In this document: positions 13,169-24,318 of the stretch, one piece after another
Layout: every line of letters starts with the position of its first letter
How positions within the stretch are numbered: position 1 is the stretch's first letter
Assembly: GCF_002865645.1 (NCBI RefSeq)
Contig: NW_020194667.1
Span: 62,001 to 126,000, forward strand
Reading direction: 5' to 3'
Source of the DNA: Hyaloscypha bicolor E
Lineage: Eukaryota; Ascomycota; Leotiomycetes; Helotiales; Hyaloscyphaceae
Length of the DNA stretch: 64,000 nt
Position numbers and translations under genes: made by a program
The notes under the pieces: generated by a model
What the model saw: the letters and a program-made list of their open reading frames with translations, nothing else
Database searches by the model: none
Told to the model about the DNA's origin: nothing

Positions 13169-13763
13169 CTTTATTTCTAATCTCGAAATACTATTAAAAT
13201 ATAACTAGTATTCATAGCGTATTTATTTTCCTTGCCTAAAAGCCTTCTCAAAATTGGTAATCTCCCTAACAGCTCTATCTTTATGCTCCGTTTCGCTTTG
13301 AACTTGTCCTTGGGAAAGAAGCTCTATGGCGCTCGAGACATCGTGTAGATAGCTATTGAGGGTCATGGAATCATTTGTGCCTTTAGCAGCCCTATTTGTC
13401 TTATTTTAGAAAAGACACAATAGTGTAGTAGATTGTCAAAATCCGAACCTTGACGAGTCCATGTTTGTTTTCCTCGTGGGAAGTCTTTTAATCTTCTCGT
13501 CCATGATGTGTCCCTTTTAGTCAAAGATGGGGCTTTGGAAGATATGATATGCGAAATCGTTATGTGAGACAGCCGCAATATGCTTCCTTTACGGGAAAAA
13601 GTGGGGAAGTCTACAGAAGATGGACGATATTCGAAGAGAAACTTACCCTCCGCGAGGTCTGTCCCATCCCATTTATAGCTTTGATTTCGAGTTGCTGGCC
13701 AAAACGCTGGACTGTGCACAAATGTCCTCGAACTGAACTCGACTTCAAACCCAATTGCATCCA

Positions 13764-13863
13764 CCCGCGCACATATGTGCACGATCATACGCTCCTTAAT
13801 TACACGTGATTATATCACGTGAGTAATTCCCTGCAAGGAAAGGGTTGTGCACAAATGTGTGCA
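13764..13863. promoter_or_regulatory. Cluster of palindromes and E-boxes upstream of the zinc-finger/bZIP gene
   Basis: GCACATATGTGC (about 13769-13780) is a perfect palindrome. It is followed by an imperfect inverted repeat of about 15 bp arms (13796-13827) carrying two CACGTG sites at 13803-13808 and 13816-13821, and then by GTGCACAAATGTGTGCA. GTGCACAAATGT also occurs near 13714. CACGTG is the core site of fungal bHLH factors such as Cbf1/Pho4. It lies about 450 bp before the ATG at 14272. A regulatory role is inference; it could also be a relic repeat end. Confidence 0.4.
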
Positions 13864-14271
13864 GACCCCTGCCAACCTCAGCCCCGCCCCAGCCTCATTA
13901 CAATGGACGCCTTAATCTTGATTTTTTTTTTTTCAACCTTCTCTTGTATCACGAAACGCGAACGGGTCTTTTGCTTCTCCTCGAAGGCTTTGGAAGGAAT
14001 AGCCCGCATTCGGCTGCTCGAGGAGTCATTGAGAGTCTTACATTGATTTCCTGTCCTTGCTTGGAGCGGCTGGCAGAACTGACAGTGCGATCCTGACATC
14101 GTTTCTCCCATTTTTCGTCTAGGAATACTATAGTTGACTACTGAGGTATCGAGAGAGATTGAAGCCTTTGGTAGCAGCAAACGCTCTCCTGAAACGCAGG
14201 ATAAATTCTCCGAGCTTCTTGTCATTCCCCAAGCAGACGGCAAGCTCCTTGTCCCCACGGTCTCCTTCGCA

Positions 14272-17094
14272 ATGCTCGCAAATCCACTTCTCCGGTTTTC
14301 AGGGCACATTGAATTGCGACCCTTGCCATCCAACAGTACGCTTTCTAGCAAAACCTTGCCTTCCGATCACATAAACGTAGGGGCGGACGCATTGCAAGGC
14401 GCCCCCCAGCAACCTCAACAGCACGTCGATGTTCATCAAAATCATAAGATCTCGAAACCATTTCGCCGGAAAATCAGCAGAGCCTGCGACCAATGCAACC
14501 AACTCAGAATGAAGTGCAACGGCCAAAGCCCTTGCGCCCACTGCGTCGGTAAGCTTCGTGCCCCAAATGATCAGACTTTGCTAATCCAACTTAGAATTCG
14601 GCCTAGGCTGCGAATATCGCCGAGAGCGAAGGAAGTGTGAGCAAGCCTCGCGTAAAGATCTCGTACAACAAGCCACAGCTGCTGCCTCTTGCAGCAGCGG
14701 CGTTGTGAGCTCCTCATCATCAGTCCTCATTAATTCCAGTAGCCGTATCGAGACATATTCAGCCGCCGACTCAGCTGCGCTATTAACACCCGTCAACCTT
14801 GTGAGCTCCTGTCGACAAGACAACTCATTTTCAGTTGATCCAGCCTCCGAACATACGACAGGCCACAGTGCATGCAGTGCGTTTTCGAGTGCCGAGAGCT
14901 CATACGACCCGGACTGGACAGCTATCTCTGACCTCGCCGAGCCGAGACGTATCCAGAACCGCATTGGTCAGAGAAATTATCGTGGGTGGCCTTACCACAG
15001 TAATCTTGCGCTCACAACTAACTAATAATACAGGCAAGAAGCTTAAAAGACGTCTTGAAGATCTCGAAAGACGGGCAGGATCATCCTCGACTTTTCTATC
15101 TCAGGCGCAAGAAGAAAACCAGTACAAGATAAGTCCACAGGTGGGCCAACTGTCACCAAGCAGCTTGGCAAGCCAATATACTCCACCATTTCAAGACGAA
15201 GATAGTACATTTTCCCAGGGATTTGACAAGAAGAGACCTCAAACGCCCCCACTTTTTCAATATCACTCGTATCCAGCCCCGGAAGATATTATCTATTCAC
15301 CATACCGATCGGTACACACCAGCCAGAAGCTTGAGGACTATCGGTCACCAACAGCAGCTATGTTACCTTCAATGATACACCTCCACCATCCCATAAAGCC
15401 GAAGAGCCACGAGACTGTTCTTCATAACGTTACCGACAAAAGACTCGCAGAAATCGATCTTTATGGCCAGCGCAGTTTTCATGTCTCTAACCCATCCACA
15501 GTTCCTTGCATTCATTCCTGTATTACAGAGAATGTATCAAGTGATGCTTCAACAGAATCGCTGTGTTTGGAAGAGAACCCAGTTGGAGATGATGATGCTG
15601 ATAGTGAGGATGATACCCTCATGATTTCTTTAGTTATGAAGAGGAAAACAGAGCTAGTTGATCGAATGATGGATTTGTTGTGGAACAATTTTAATCAGTA
15701 CTGGGACCGAGGATTACGCCAATGTGGATCAAGGCTGGAATCAGGATCGGAACATGTTACGACATTGAGAACTCCTTCAAGAGAGCCGGATGACAAAAAA
15801 GGAAGGAAGCGTTCGCGTGATGATGATGACGATGACGATCAATCTAGCAATGGAAGCGGAAGACAACGAAAGCGTAACGGCAAAGGTTCACCTGAGGATC
15901 TCAACGAGTTACTGAAATTTGCTTGCCCATATCGGAAACATAATCCACAAAAGTACTGTGCTCAGGATTGGCGCACCTGCGCATTAACGCCACACAGTGA
16001 TGCGGCTCGCGTGAAGTAAGATCATATCCCGCGGTTCCATATCATTTACAAGTACTAATACTGATGTTCTAGACAACATCTTTACCGAATACACAGAATC
16101 CACCAGTGTGCACGATGCAAATGCACTTTCAAAGACCAGGAGAATCTCGAAGAACATGTATTGGCTATTAAAGGCTGTGATGTTTCGACAAGGGAGCCGG
16201 TTGATGGCATCACCACCAAGATGAAAGATATCCTGCAAGTTACGAAGGGTGAATATCGTCGTCAGTCTGAAGCAGATAGGTGGAGAGGGATATATCGCCT
16301 TTTATTCCCCAATGAAGAGATTCCTAGCCCATGTAAGATTTTACCCAACGTTCCTGCTTTAAATTTTGCTCACAGCCAGTGTAGATTTCGAACCTGTTTT
16401 GGAACTTCAGGATTCCGTTAATCTAACCCCAGATCGAGAGATTTTGGACTTCCAAGAATACATGCGGCGGCAAGTCCCCCGCTTCTTTCGAAGCGCGCTA
16501 GAAACGATCGTGAATAGCGAAACTCAACATCTCGAGGAGGATTTGCGAGATCGATTGATGGAACTCATCGAAGAGTCTCAGAGTCTGGCTATAGTCAGTT
16601 ATCGCGAGAGACAAACCGTCGTGGTAGCTCATTTGCCACGGCCGATGTCTGCGAACCAAACGAGTATCGAGCTAACACCAAACAACACGATGGCTTCCAA
16701 GAAAAGCAAAAGCCCTGTCGCTGAAACTTTAAGCTTCTCTCCGCGAGCCCCAGCTCAGCTCGAAGCTTCCTTTGATATCCAAGCTAGCTCTGTGCAAGCC
16801 TCTCAGAAAGCAACAAGCTCGTCCGATTCTGGTTATATAAGTTCTGAATCAGGCGACATCGAAAGTACCAACAGTAGCGGGACTTCAAACATGCAATCCC
16901 AGATGTTTTACTCCTCTGAACTACTGGCTAGCAACCTTAGCGCAAACTTAACCTACAATGCTATATCGCCAGCAATTTCTGATAGCTCCAACACCGCTCA
17001 AGGAGGTGACTTGATCAATTTCGGCGGGGGTGTGGAGGGCTCATCTTGGGAAGATTTTTTCTCAATACCTGATATGAGCACTGAAGCATTGTGA
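14272..17094 (+). CDS. Transcription factor combining Zn2Cys6, bZIP-like basic region and C2H2-like segment
   Basis: Five exons, 14272-14548, 14595-14981, 15034-16015, 16073-16332 and 16376-17094, give 874 residues with exact phase closure; all four introns are GT-AG, 43-57 bp. Residues about 67-100 form a Zn2Cys6 binuclear cluster with spacing C-X2-C-X6-C-X5-C-X2-C-X6-C, completed only across intron 1. Residues about 205-235 form a bZIP-type basic region (RRIQNRIGQRNYR, then KKLKRRLEDLERRA), completed across intron 2; the zipper is short. After an acidic/basic linker (KRSRDDDDDDDQ) comes a Cys/His module, FACPYRKHNPQKYC ... HLYRIHRIHQCARC, completed across intron 3. The C-terminus is helical (PRFFRSALETIV) and then Ser-rich. 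It should be a nuclear DNA-binding regulator. The start is the first ATG before the zinc cluster; an upstream exon is possible. Confidence 0.85.
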
Positions 17095-17477
17095 TGCCCA
17101 AATTACAGCCAAGAATGAAGTCTGAAAGTCTCTCTCCACTCGCATCCGATTCCCATGCAGAGATCTCGATATTTTTCACTCACGGCGGCTGAACTAGGCG
17201 AGAATGCTGCTTAAGATTGCTAAGCAGCGAGCTGTAGTTTTATTGAATTTATTTAGATTGGCTATAATGGAAGCTGCGTGAAAGGAGATCAAGATTCGTT
17301 GCGAGATATCTATGCCTATCCGCATCCAAAATCGTGTCGTACCCTGGGCAGTCAAGGTTGTGCTATATGTTGAACTTGAAGAAGTTGGTTGTTGTGTCTT
17401 TCAGGCTGGGGAAATGTTAGCAGGGTGTTAGTTGTAAAAAGCGAGAAGTCAAAACACGTTATGATGTTGTCAATCTT

Positions 17478-17620
17478 GCTCAGGATGATCAGGCCTGCTC
17501 AGGCGAGCTGCTCAGGGTGCTCAGGGTGTCAGGGTGCTCAGGCGAGTTGCTTGGGTTGATCATGCAGCTCAGGTGAGTTGAGTGAGCCGAGGGTGAGCCG
17601 AGGGTGATTAGCGCCTGAGG
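17478..17620. repeat. Degenerate short tandem repeat (GCTCAGG-type)
   Basis: GCTCAGG and close variants (GCTCAGGCGAG, GCTCAGGGT, GTCAGGGT) recur about eight times in 100 bases, followed by two direct copies of GAGCCGAGGGT. The spacing is irregular. It lies in the 3' spacer of the transcription-factor gene and looks like a decayed minisatellite. Confidence 0.55.
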
Positions 17621-17906
17621 AAGCGCAGCAAGCTTACTAACTCTATACGGAACTCAAGAAAGAGAAAATTGATTCATGATACCCCTAAATCGGCTATTGG
17701 TGCCACCAAGTAAAGGAGCCAATCATCAAAACAAATTCTCTGACTGGCCTTCTTACAGCTGAAGACCAGAATCATTTGTGGCACTATTGCCTTAACAATA
17801 AGCGTTCCAAAATAGAGAAGTTTACGGCTGTTACTTTTTGGATTGTGCGAAAGTACAGTACAATAGCTTGGATGTATTCTCTTACGCTTCATGTCGCCGT
17901 TAGGGG

Positions 17907-18672
17907 GTGGGCCAAAGACCTGCGAATTGTACTTCCTGGGTTCCGAATTTTGGCCTTGAAGGCCGAAGTATCGAGCCTCTGATTCAGGGGGTTTTTGGAC
18001 TCAAGAACTGTGAAGATCTGTACAACGCTGGAGAAAAAGAAGCTGGATCTTTCAGCGTTTCCGAGGATAATTCTTGCCTAACAGAATCCGGCATTCGGGT
18101 AGATCACATCCTTGCGGTAGAGGATGCCTTCACAGGTCAAGAGCCGAACTTGCAGCTACTCAATTTCTTCAATCGTGCTACACAAAATGGACTTGGCAAG
18201 AAGCCAATTCTATCACAATCTACGTTAGGGGTGTTTTGGAGGACTTTACATCTCGATCAAAAGAGTGCGCGGCGACTTCAAAATGATGATGAGCATCTGG
18301 TTGACTTCCACCCCGACAACGATAGAGATGGTCGCGTGTGGTTTCAGAAGGATGACCTCTTCGATCTTCAGTACTGTAAAGGGAGATGTCTCTTGACATA
18401 TAAAGAAGGATATCTTTGTCTCGGACCTGTGGAAGCAAAGGCAGGAGACCTTATTGTCGTAATGCCTGGCGGCAAGGTACCCTATCTTTTGAGAGAAACC
18501 GGAGGAAAATCTGAATTGATTGGAGAATGGTATGGAGCTTCCGAACAACCACACTTAAATCTAAGAAACAAGCTAACCCCTCCGCAGCTATGTACATGGA
18601 ATCGTGGATGGAGAAGTCATGGACGACCTCCGGGAGGGAAAATATACACTTCTAGAATTTAGTATTGCATAA
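17907..18672 (+). pseudogene. C-terminal relic of a HET-family gene lacking the HET domain
   Basis: Exons 17907-18529 and 18588-18672, split by a 58 bp GT-AG intron, read continuously. The end matches the usual C-terminus of HET proteins: CLGPVEAKAGDLIVVMPGGK, VPYLLRE, then across the intron LIGECYVHGIVDGEV, MDDLREGKYTLLEF and a stop at 18670-18672. The upstream part (CTSWVPNF, FGLKNCEDLYNAGEK) matches the middle region of such proteins. No HET domain is found upstream to 17100, so only the back half survives. An ATG at 17907 could start a protein of about 235 residues, but a function without the HET domain is doubtful. Confidence 0.7.
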
Positions 18673-19015
18673 ATCTACGCTGCATTAACGCCTCGCCTTG
18701 TCAACAGAGAAATTATTTCCCTTTAAATGTACCACAGGAAGCGGTAAATTGAAAATTCTGACGAAAATTAGGAGGACAATTTGGGGGGCCTTTTTGGGAT
18801 GTCTTCTTATTTTCAAATGAGAAGCCTCTATTCCCGGCTTGCAAGAATGCCAGCAAAGCATTCTCAAATAAACCCTAAGCAGAAACCATATGAAATCCAT
18901 GCCAAGCAACGCCCCCGCACTGGGTACACTCAAGCAGCTCTATCCAAGGCCTAGCCCACCACTCAACCTCCAAACTGTCATCCCCTTCATCCACCATCCC
19001 TCACCATATTACTAC

Positions 19016-19531
19016 CTATCCACCATATTTCTCCCTCAACTTCTCCCACACAATTCTCGCGTCCAACTCCCTCAACTCCGCCTTCCTAAGTGCACCACGG
19101 CTATCCCTCTTCGTCGAACACCACAACAATACATCCTGAGCCAGCATGCCCTCCATCGTCAGGAACATCCATCCCAGGGCCGTCTCATCTTTTCTCTTCT
19201 CTTCCGCCTCCTTAAGAGCTCTTTCCTCTGCCAAGGTTGCTTCTTCAGCTTGTCGTGCAATTTTCCATTCTCTCCTCCTCGTAGTGAGGAGCGCGAGGGC
19301 TTGTTGTTCGGCGTCCGAGAGGAGGTTGGAGTGGGCGGGAGCTTGAGTGAGGGAAAGACATGGCAACGGATCGGGAGTGAGGGTGGAGATTGGCGCAGGT
19401 GTGGGAGCGAGGGGATTGATGCTGCTAGAGAGATCGAGGATGAGGAAGGCTGCTGTGATCCTGCTTTTCCACGGTGCGTAGTCACTCTGGCCTGTGAGGC
19501 GCGGGATGTCTTTGGCGCTGATTGCTGTCAT
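19016..19531 (-). CDS. Solo retrotransposon-gag-like ORF (copia-type N-terminus)
   Basis: This intact ORF has 171 codons, with ATG at 19531 and stop at 19016. The N-terminus, MTAISAKDIPRLTGQSDYAP followed by WKSRITAAFL, resembles the leading segment of copia-type Gag (L-x-G-x-x-Y-x-x-W). A Pro/Thr/Leu-rich stretch follows, then a long charged helix rich in Ala, Glu and Arg and a tail ending ARIVWEKLREKYGG. No zinc knuckle, protease, integrase or reverse transcriptase is seen nearby and the element has no LTRs that I could find. It may be a domesticated or truncated gag. Open frames on the opposite strand over the same bases are shadows. Confidence 0.5.
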   Translation of the reverse strand: MTAISAKDIPRLTGQSDYAPWKSRITAAFLILDLSSSINPLAPTPAPISTLTPDPLPCLSLTQAPAHSNLLSDAEQQALALLTTRRREWKIARQAEEATLAEERALKEAEEKRKDETALGWMFLTMEGMLAQDVLLWCSTKRDSRGALRKAELRELDARIVWEKLREKYGG

Positions 19532-19637
19532 GTTGATTTTTTGCTGATGTTGAAGGTGGTTGTGTTGTGGTTGGGGTTTGGGAGCAAGACGAGACCTGAA
19601 ATAGGTGGGCGCGCAAGGAAGGGGAAATGGATTCTGT

Positions 19638-20040
19638 TTCCGCTGATGTGCACAGCCGGTTTGTGAAGTAAATTGGCTGAAAGGCGTGGCGGTAGGAGAG
19701 ATAGAACAAGCTGATCTTCTCCAAAATTCGCGGTGGTCCTTTGTAGTGAATAAGCAGAAAGAAGCAGGAGGTGGTTTGGTTTCCGTGATGTGCAAGGCCG
19801 TTGTGTAAAGGAATTGGGACGAAAGGGGAGGTGGTCATTGTGTTTCCGTCGATGTGTGAGGACGTTATATAAAGTGAATAAGCTGAAAGGTAAAAGTTAT
19901 GGGAAGGGCCATTCTATTCTTCTTCAATATTGGAGACTTAAAGAAGCAAAGGAAATTAGTCAGGTGGTTCAGGATGCTCTCCTCTCAAATACAAGGAGAT
20001 CTTTTGGAGCGAATAAGCCAAAAGGAAAAAGTGATAGGAA
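19638..20040. repeat. Diverged tandem copies of a motif of about 60 bp
   Basis: Imperfect copies of GTTTCCG..GATGTG..AGG.CG, followed by GTGAAGTAAATTGGCTGAAAG-type sequence, start near 19638, 19779 and 19840. Partial copies of the second half (GTGAATAAGC..AAAGG) occur at about 19743, 19873 and 20010. Spacing varies from about 60 to 140 bases. The copies are too different for a recent tandem expansion. Confidence 0.45.
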
Positions 20041-23000
20041 TAGAAAGGACAAGAGGCTACAATGAGCTGTTCTTTATCGATTAGCTCACTTAAGAATAAG
20101 GCATCAGATTGTAAAAGAACTTCAATTTAGCTGCTTCCAAAGTGCCTTGCATGTAGGAGTCAAAGTACTCAAGAAGAGCAGGACAGAAAATGCTTGGCGA
20201 TTCACTTGTGCTTAGAACCATAGGCGAGATCACTAAACAAGAGTTGATTAAAGAGAAATTACAAAAGAATGTTGGCTCCCGTGGCTAATCAAGTGAAAAA
20301 TTAATTCAGTTTTTTGTTCTAGCGCTCGACAACGGTTAAAGATACGGTTCAGGATCCGTGTTAAGGAGAAGTTAAATATGGAGTTGAATATCCGATCTAT
20401 GGAGCTTACAATGATTGGTTGTCGTTAAACTTATTGAGAGCACTAATAATGCCACAGCTGTTCTTGCAAGTGGGAATACGAGATCCGCTCAACATTTTTA
20501 ACTCGAGAGAGGAAGAACCTAATAAAGGGCTAGACCAGACGGTAGAGATGTTTCAACATCCAGTCTGAAGTTGGTAGTGGTATGATATGGATGTGAATTA
20601 ATACACACGCCAAGGTCAATCAAAGGTACAAACTTCTCAATAAAGAGTGTTTAATTCACTTCAGGGGAACTAGCTTCCCGAGTATGCTATTGCAGTTCTG
20701 ACAAGGCGCATGACAATTTCATGATATGAACATCTTGTTTAATAGAGGAATAAAGAAGCACTATCTCGAACAGTAAGAGCGGCGTATAATTAGGCTGATT
20801 AAGGGCAGATTTCGTCTCGTTGCTTTGGTGAAGTTGGATCTAGAGAGTAGCGTATCTCGGCTAGAAGCGAGACAGAAAAAGGGGGGCTTCTACACTCCAC
20901 ATCTAGCTAACAGGGAGTTAGTTACAGGATGTACTAGTGATGCTACTCCCATCCTGCATTCTCCGCATTGGTCCTGGCTTCGGGGGGATCCCAAGCCAAG
21001 CAAGAAGTCTCATTCCCTGCGAATAAGCAGAGAACTGTCCAAAACTTTAACCATTTCCAGCTTTCTGCAACCTGTGCTGCCAGCCTAGCCCTCCAATGAT
21101 GAAAGAGCGTGCTAGCGCAAAAATATTCTTGCATCATTCCATCTCACTGTGGGGCAGGAAAGACATCATCAGCCTTACAAGCAGCCTTACTAGTGCAAGC
21201 ACGTGTGACCTCATACTCGCCACCAAAAGACGTCAGGCTAAAAGATGCACGTTCTTGCAGAAGCGGACACGATCCCACGAACACTTTCGATATAGCTTTC
21301 TTCAGGACACCATCTCAATTTCAAAAACGGAAAGAAGAGTCCGAGAACACCGGTCAGGTCATCTAGCTTAAGTACAGTACCTCCACACCGACCTCATGTC
21401 CTAATGAAATAAATTATGGGAACACGCTAGTACTGGGCTTTTGATGACAGTACTCTGCTGATCAATCGGTCGATGGCCATCCTTGCAGCCTTGTGCATCG
21501 AGGCATCTTGCCAATGAGAGGTGTCAACAACCTCCAAGGGTTCGTGAGAGGCTGACTGCAGCTTCAAAATCGCCTTTCACTTTGGAGGCAAAGAGGAGGA
21601 GAGACTCCGGAGTAAACATGGTGATGTGTCCGGAGCAGCACTGGGTAAAGCAATAAAGATAACGCACTAGTTTTTTCTGCATGAGGTCTGATGGGGATAT
21701 TCTTTGGTTTGGCTGGATGAAGACTTGCCACGAGGAGAATAGAGGGGCCCATCGAGATTATCGAGACCGGAGCTTCTCCGCCAGAAAACAAGCATCTGTG
21801 TATGGAGCAGTACCAGGTACTGCCGTGTAACTCCTGCTGGTGGGATGCCGGTAACCAAAATGTTCTTCCTTGAGGGTTGCATCGATATAGGTGTACCATC
21901 TCCCTGGATCCTTTGGCGGAGCAGCTCCGTAATTGTGCAAGGTCTCGTCTCTGGACCAGGATCGCATGAGAACTGTCAGATGCTCTGAAAGATAGACAAA
22001 AGATTTTCCTCTGGAGTCTGCTTCGAGACCGAGGAAGACAATCGAAAGCTTGTGTGATCATGCTCTGATTGGGACAACGCGCCTCATCTTTCGATCTGAC
22101 GTTTAGGGTCGACCGTCAACCGTGTCATCTCCGTGCTAAAGACTCCACCTCGATGCTCGATTGCAACAGCAACTTCCGTACTCGGAGCTGCCCCAAGCTC
22201 TGAACACCTCATCTGAGATTCGCCTTCATGCCCGGTTCTGAACCCTCCGATGAAGCGACTATCATTGAGCCCAGGATATCATCTGCAGTGTGCCGATGTC
22301 AAACTCATAGGCTTGGGCGCTCCAGCGGCTGCCATGACATCGCCGGCGACGTCAAACTGAGATCAGATAATTGGGTCCTCCTTACCCGTAGCCAAAGGTT
22401 GTCGAAAAACCCCGGAGTCCTCACACCGGCTTCAGCTCTCACGGCTCTCTTCCCTTGAATGCGGCATCATCTCACTCCATCCTCTTCAGCCGCGACAGAC
22501 GAGAATGCCACTTCCATCAGAGACCGACTTCCTCGCGGGGATGATGCGTTGATCCGCACACGTTGTCCCTCAAGCAGTCGAAGAAAATCCTTGAATGCCG
22601 TCTCCCGTGGCGAATGGGACGTTGACTTGTCTCGCTTGCGTGCCGGGAGGCAGGGTCCATGACATCAAAACAGCCTTGGCATACGTTTGGGGACTTCCTT
22701 GATTTAATTGGACAATGGCCGAGAACTTCAAAGTATTTCTTCACTTCGATCCTATTTTGATCTTCACTTAATGGTAAAGTCTGGGACCAGCGTGTGCAAC
22801 GGTCTGTGAAATTCTCCGAAGTCTCATAAAATACGATATGGTGATATCTGCACGTCAGCCTTCCAAGTAGCAAGGAAAACGAGACAACGGGAACTTTCCT
22901 CGAAAATGCTTGTCGAGGCTTGAAATGTACTTGAAACAACTGGGTTCCACTCTTCTTTAAGGAGGAAGATTTGCGCTGCGCAGGATGGGGCCGGGTGATG

Positions 23001-24081
23001 ATATATAATCGGTACCCCAGCACCTTGCAGCAAAACATTGGAGTCGGACAATCATTTCCCAGAAACTTCGGGAGTGCTTTCATGTCCCGTCCAAGGCTCA
23101 AAGCTACCAATCAAGAAACTTTTGCCTCGAATGAGCTGTTGATGATCCTTGATCAGGCTGCATGCGTGATTTCTCGCCTTGCAAAGTGCTGATCTTCACG
23201 TTCAGAGCCAGGGACTTACTTTTCATCCGGATCAGCCTTGCCACGCTCACAGCCTTGGTGATGTTCCACCTTTGTATCTCTAACTTACTGGCGGAGCCAT
23301 TGCTCCCCTCACGTGTCCAGATGAAGTTCAGGATAATGAATCATTTCAACCCGCCACTCGCGGTGGGGTCTAACTTCACTTTCCGTCAAAGTCTAAAATC
23401 CTTCACGAGACTCGCCAAGGCACGAAATCCAATCCCGGGTTTGTAGTCCCCTTGACTAGGCTTCAATTCCCATCTTGTGGCCGCACTAGTCTATCAATAG
23501 CCTTGTCGTCTCATCTTTTTCTCGAAAGTTGATTTGTTGGAAGGAAGTTCAGGGTTGCCCGCCACCGCATGACATCGCTTCGTTGGAATGACGCGAGATC
23601 TTCAGGGTTCCGTCCCTTTTCGGCAATAGGCACTCTCCACTCCACCATCCTTCCAAGTCCTCGAACTAGGGGTCGTGAGAGATGAGGTGATTGGTTGATC
23701 ATGACGATTGAGCCTTCCCGCTTTGCAAGGGTTCTCAGGATCGGAGGGCTAAATAAAAGCGGGTCACTCTGGGAATGGAAACAGAGGATGCGGAGGTTGA
23801 GTAGAGCTAGTTTTAGTGGATTGGGGGTCCTAGTCAGATTAAGTCAGTGCGTGAGGTGCGCCTGTTGGTCGGGCATAGTTCCCGGCTTCTGGGTGATATA
23901 TAGGACCCTTAAGCCCCGCCGTTTCTGGTCTTTGAAAAGCATATTCACATCAAGGTACTGGTACCTCATCTGCAAATATTTATATCGTTGATCGAATCTC
24001 CTTTCTGCCAGAACAACTCCTCTATTCTACCTTCCCATACTCTCAACTACTTTCCTCACCTCCAAGAACTTCAAATTCCAA
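20041..24081. other. 4 kb without a supported gene
   Basis: 20050-20800 is moderately AT-rich with stops in all frames. 21100-23400 has several overlapping open frames on both strands (for example minus 21564-22061 and minus 22517-23110), but in each case two or three frames are open at once and none shows a domain. It may contain relics I cannot identify. The last few hundred bases are probably promoter and 5' UTR of the small gene at 24082. Confidence 0.4.
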
Positions 24082-24318
24082 ATGTCGTCCTCAACAACAC
24101 ACCTCCAAAACCCACAACCATCGACGGAATATGATATGGACGGACAATTTTCTCTCTCCGCATATGCAAGGACGATGCACCAACACACCAAGAAGCAGAT
24201 GGAAGCCGCATCACGATCAGCTCGAAGAAGGACAGCGAACGAGACTGGGACGAACGTACACGGACGATTAAATCAGGAAGGAAGTGTCTCGAGTATGGAT
24301 AGTACCCGATCGTCTTGA
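24082..24318 (+). CDS. Small conserved hypothetical protein, 78 residues
   Basis: A single-exon ORF begins MSSSTTHLQNPQPSTEYDMD, with a central segment FSLSAYARTMHQHTKKQMEA followed by a basic run ASRSARRR and a Ser-rich end. The SAYARTMHxHTKxQM pattern is one I associate with short uncharacterised ascomycete proteins, so I consider it real. The ATG context (CAAATGTC) is acceptable. It has no signal peptide or membrane segment. The basic stretch could be a nuclear or nucleic-acid contact; function unknown. Confidence 0.55.
   Translation: MSSSTTHLQNPQPSTEYDMDGQFSLSAYARTMHQHTKKQMEAASRSARRRTANETGTNVHGRLNQEGSVSSMDSTRSS

Noticed and set aside
17478..17620. CRISPR-like array
   Set aside because: Repeat units are 7-11 bases, irregular and without spacers of constant length, and the DNA is eukaryotic.
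18890..19666. 258-codon plus-strand ORF
   Set aside because: It is antisense to the gag-like ORF, which has the recognisable N-terminus; the plus frame has low-complexity composition typical of a shadow.
21109..21366. ORF containing HCGAGKTSS, looking like a P-loop
   Set aside because: The motif is isolated, the frame starts without ATG, and no other NTPase motif or helicase block follows.
21564..22061. 165-codon minus-strand ORF
   Set aside because: All three minus frames are open over much of the same stretch, so openness has no weight; no domain.
22517..23110. 197-codon minus-strand ORF
   Set aside because: Basic, Cys/His-scattered product with no ordered motif, and a second overlapping frame looks equally protein-like.
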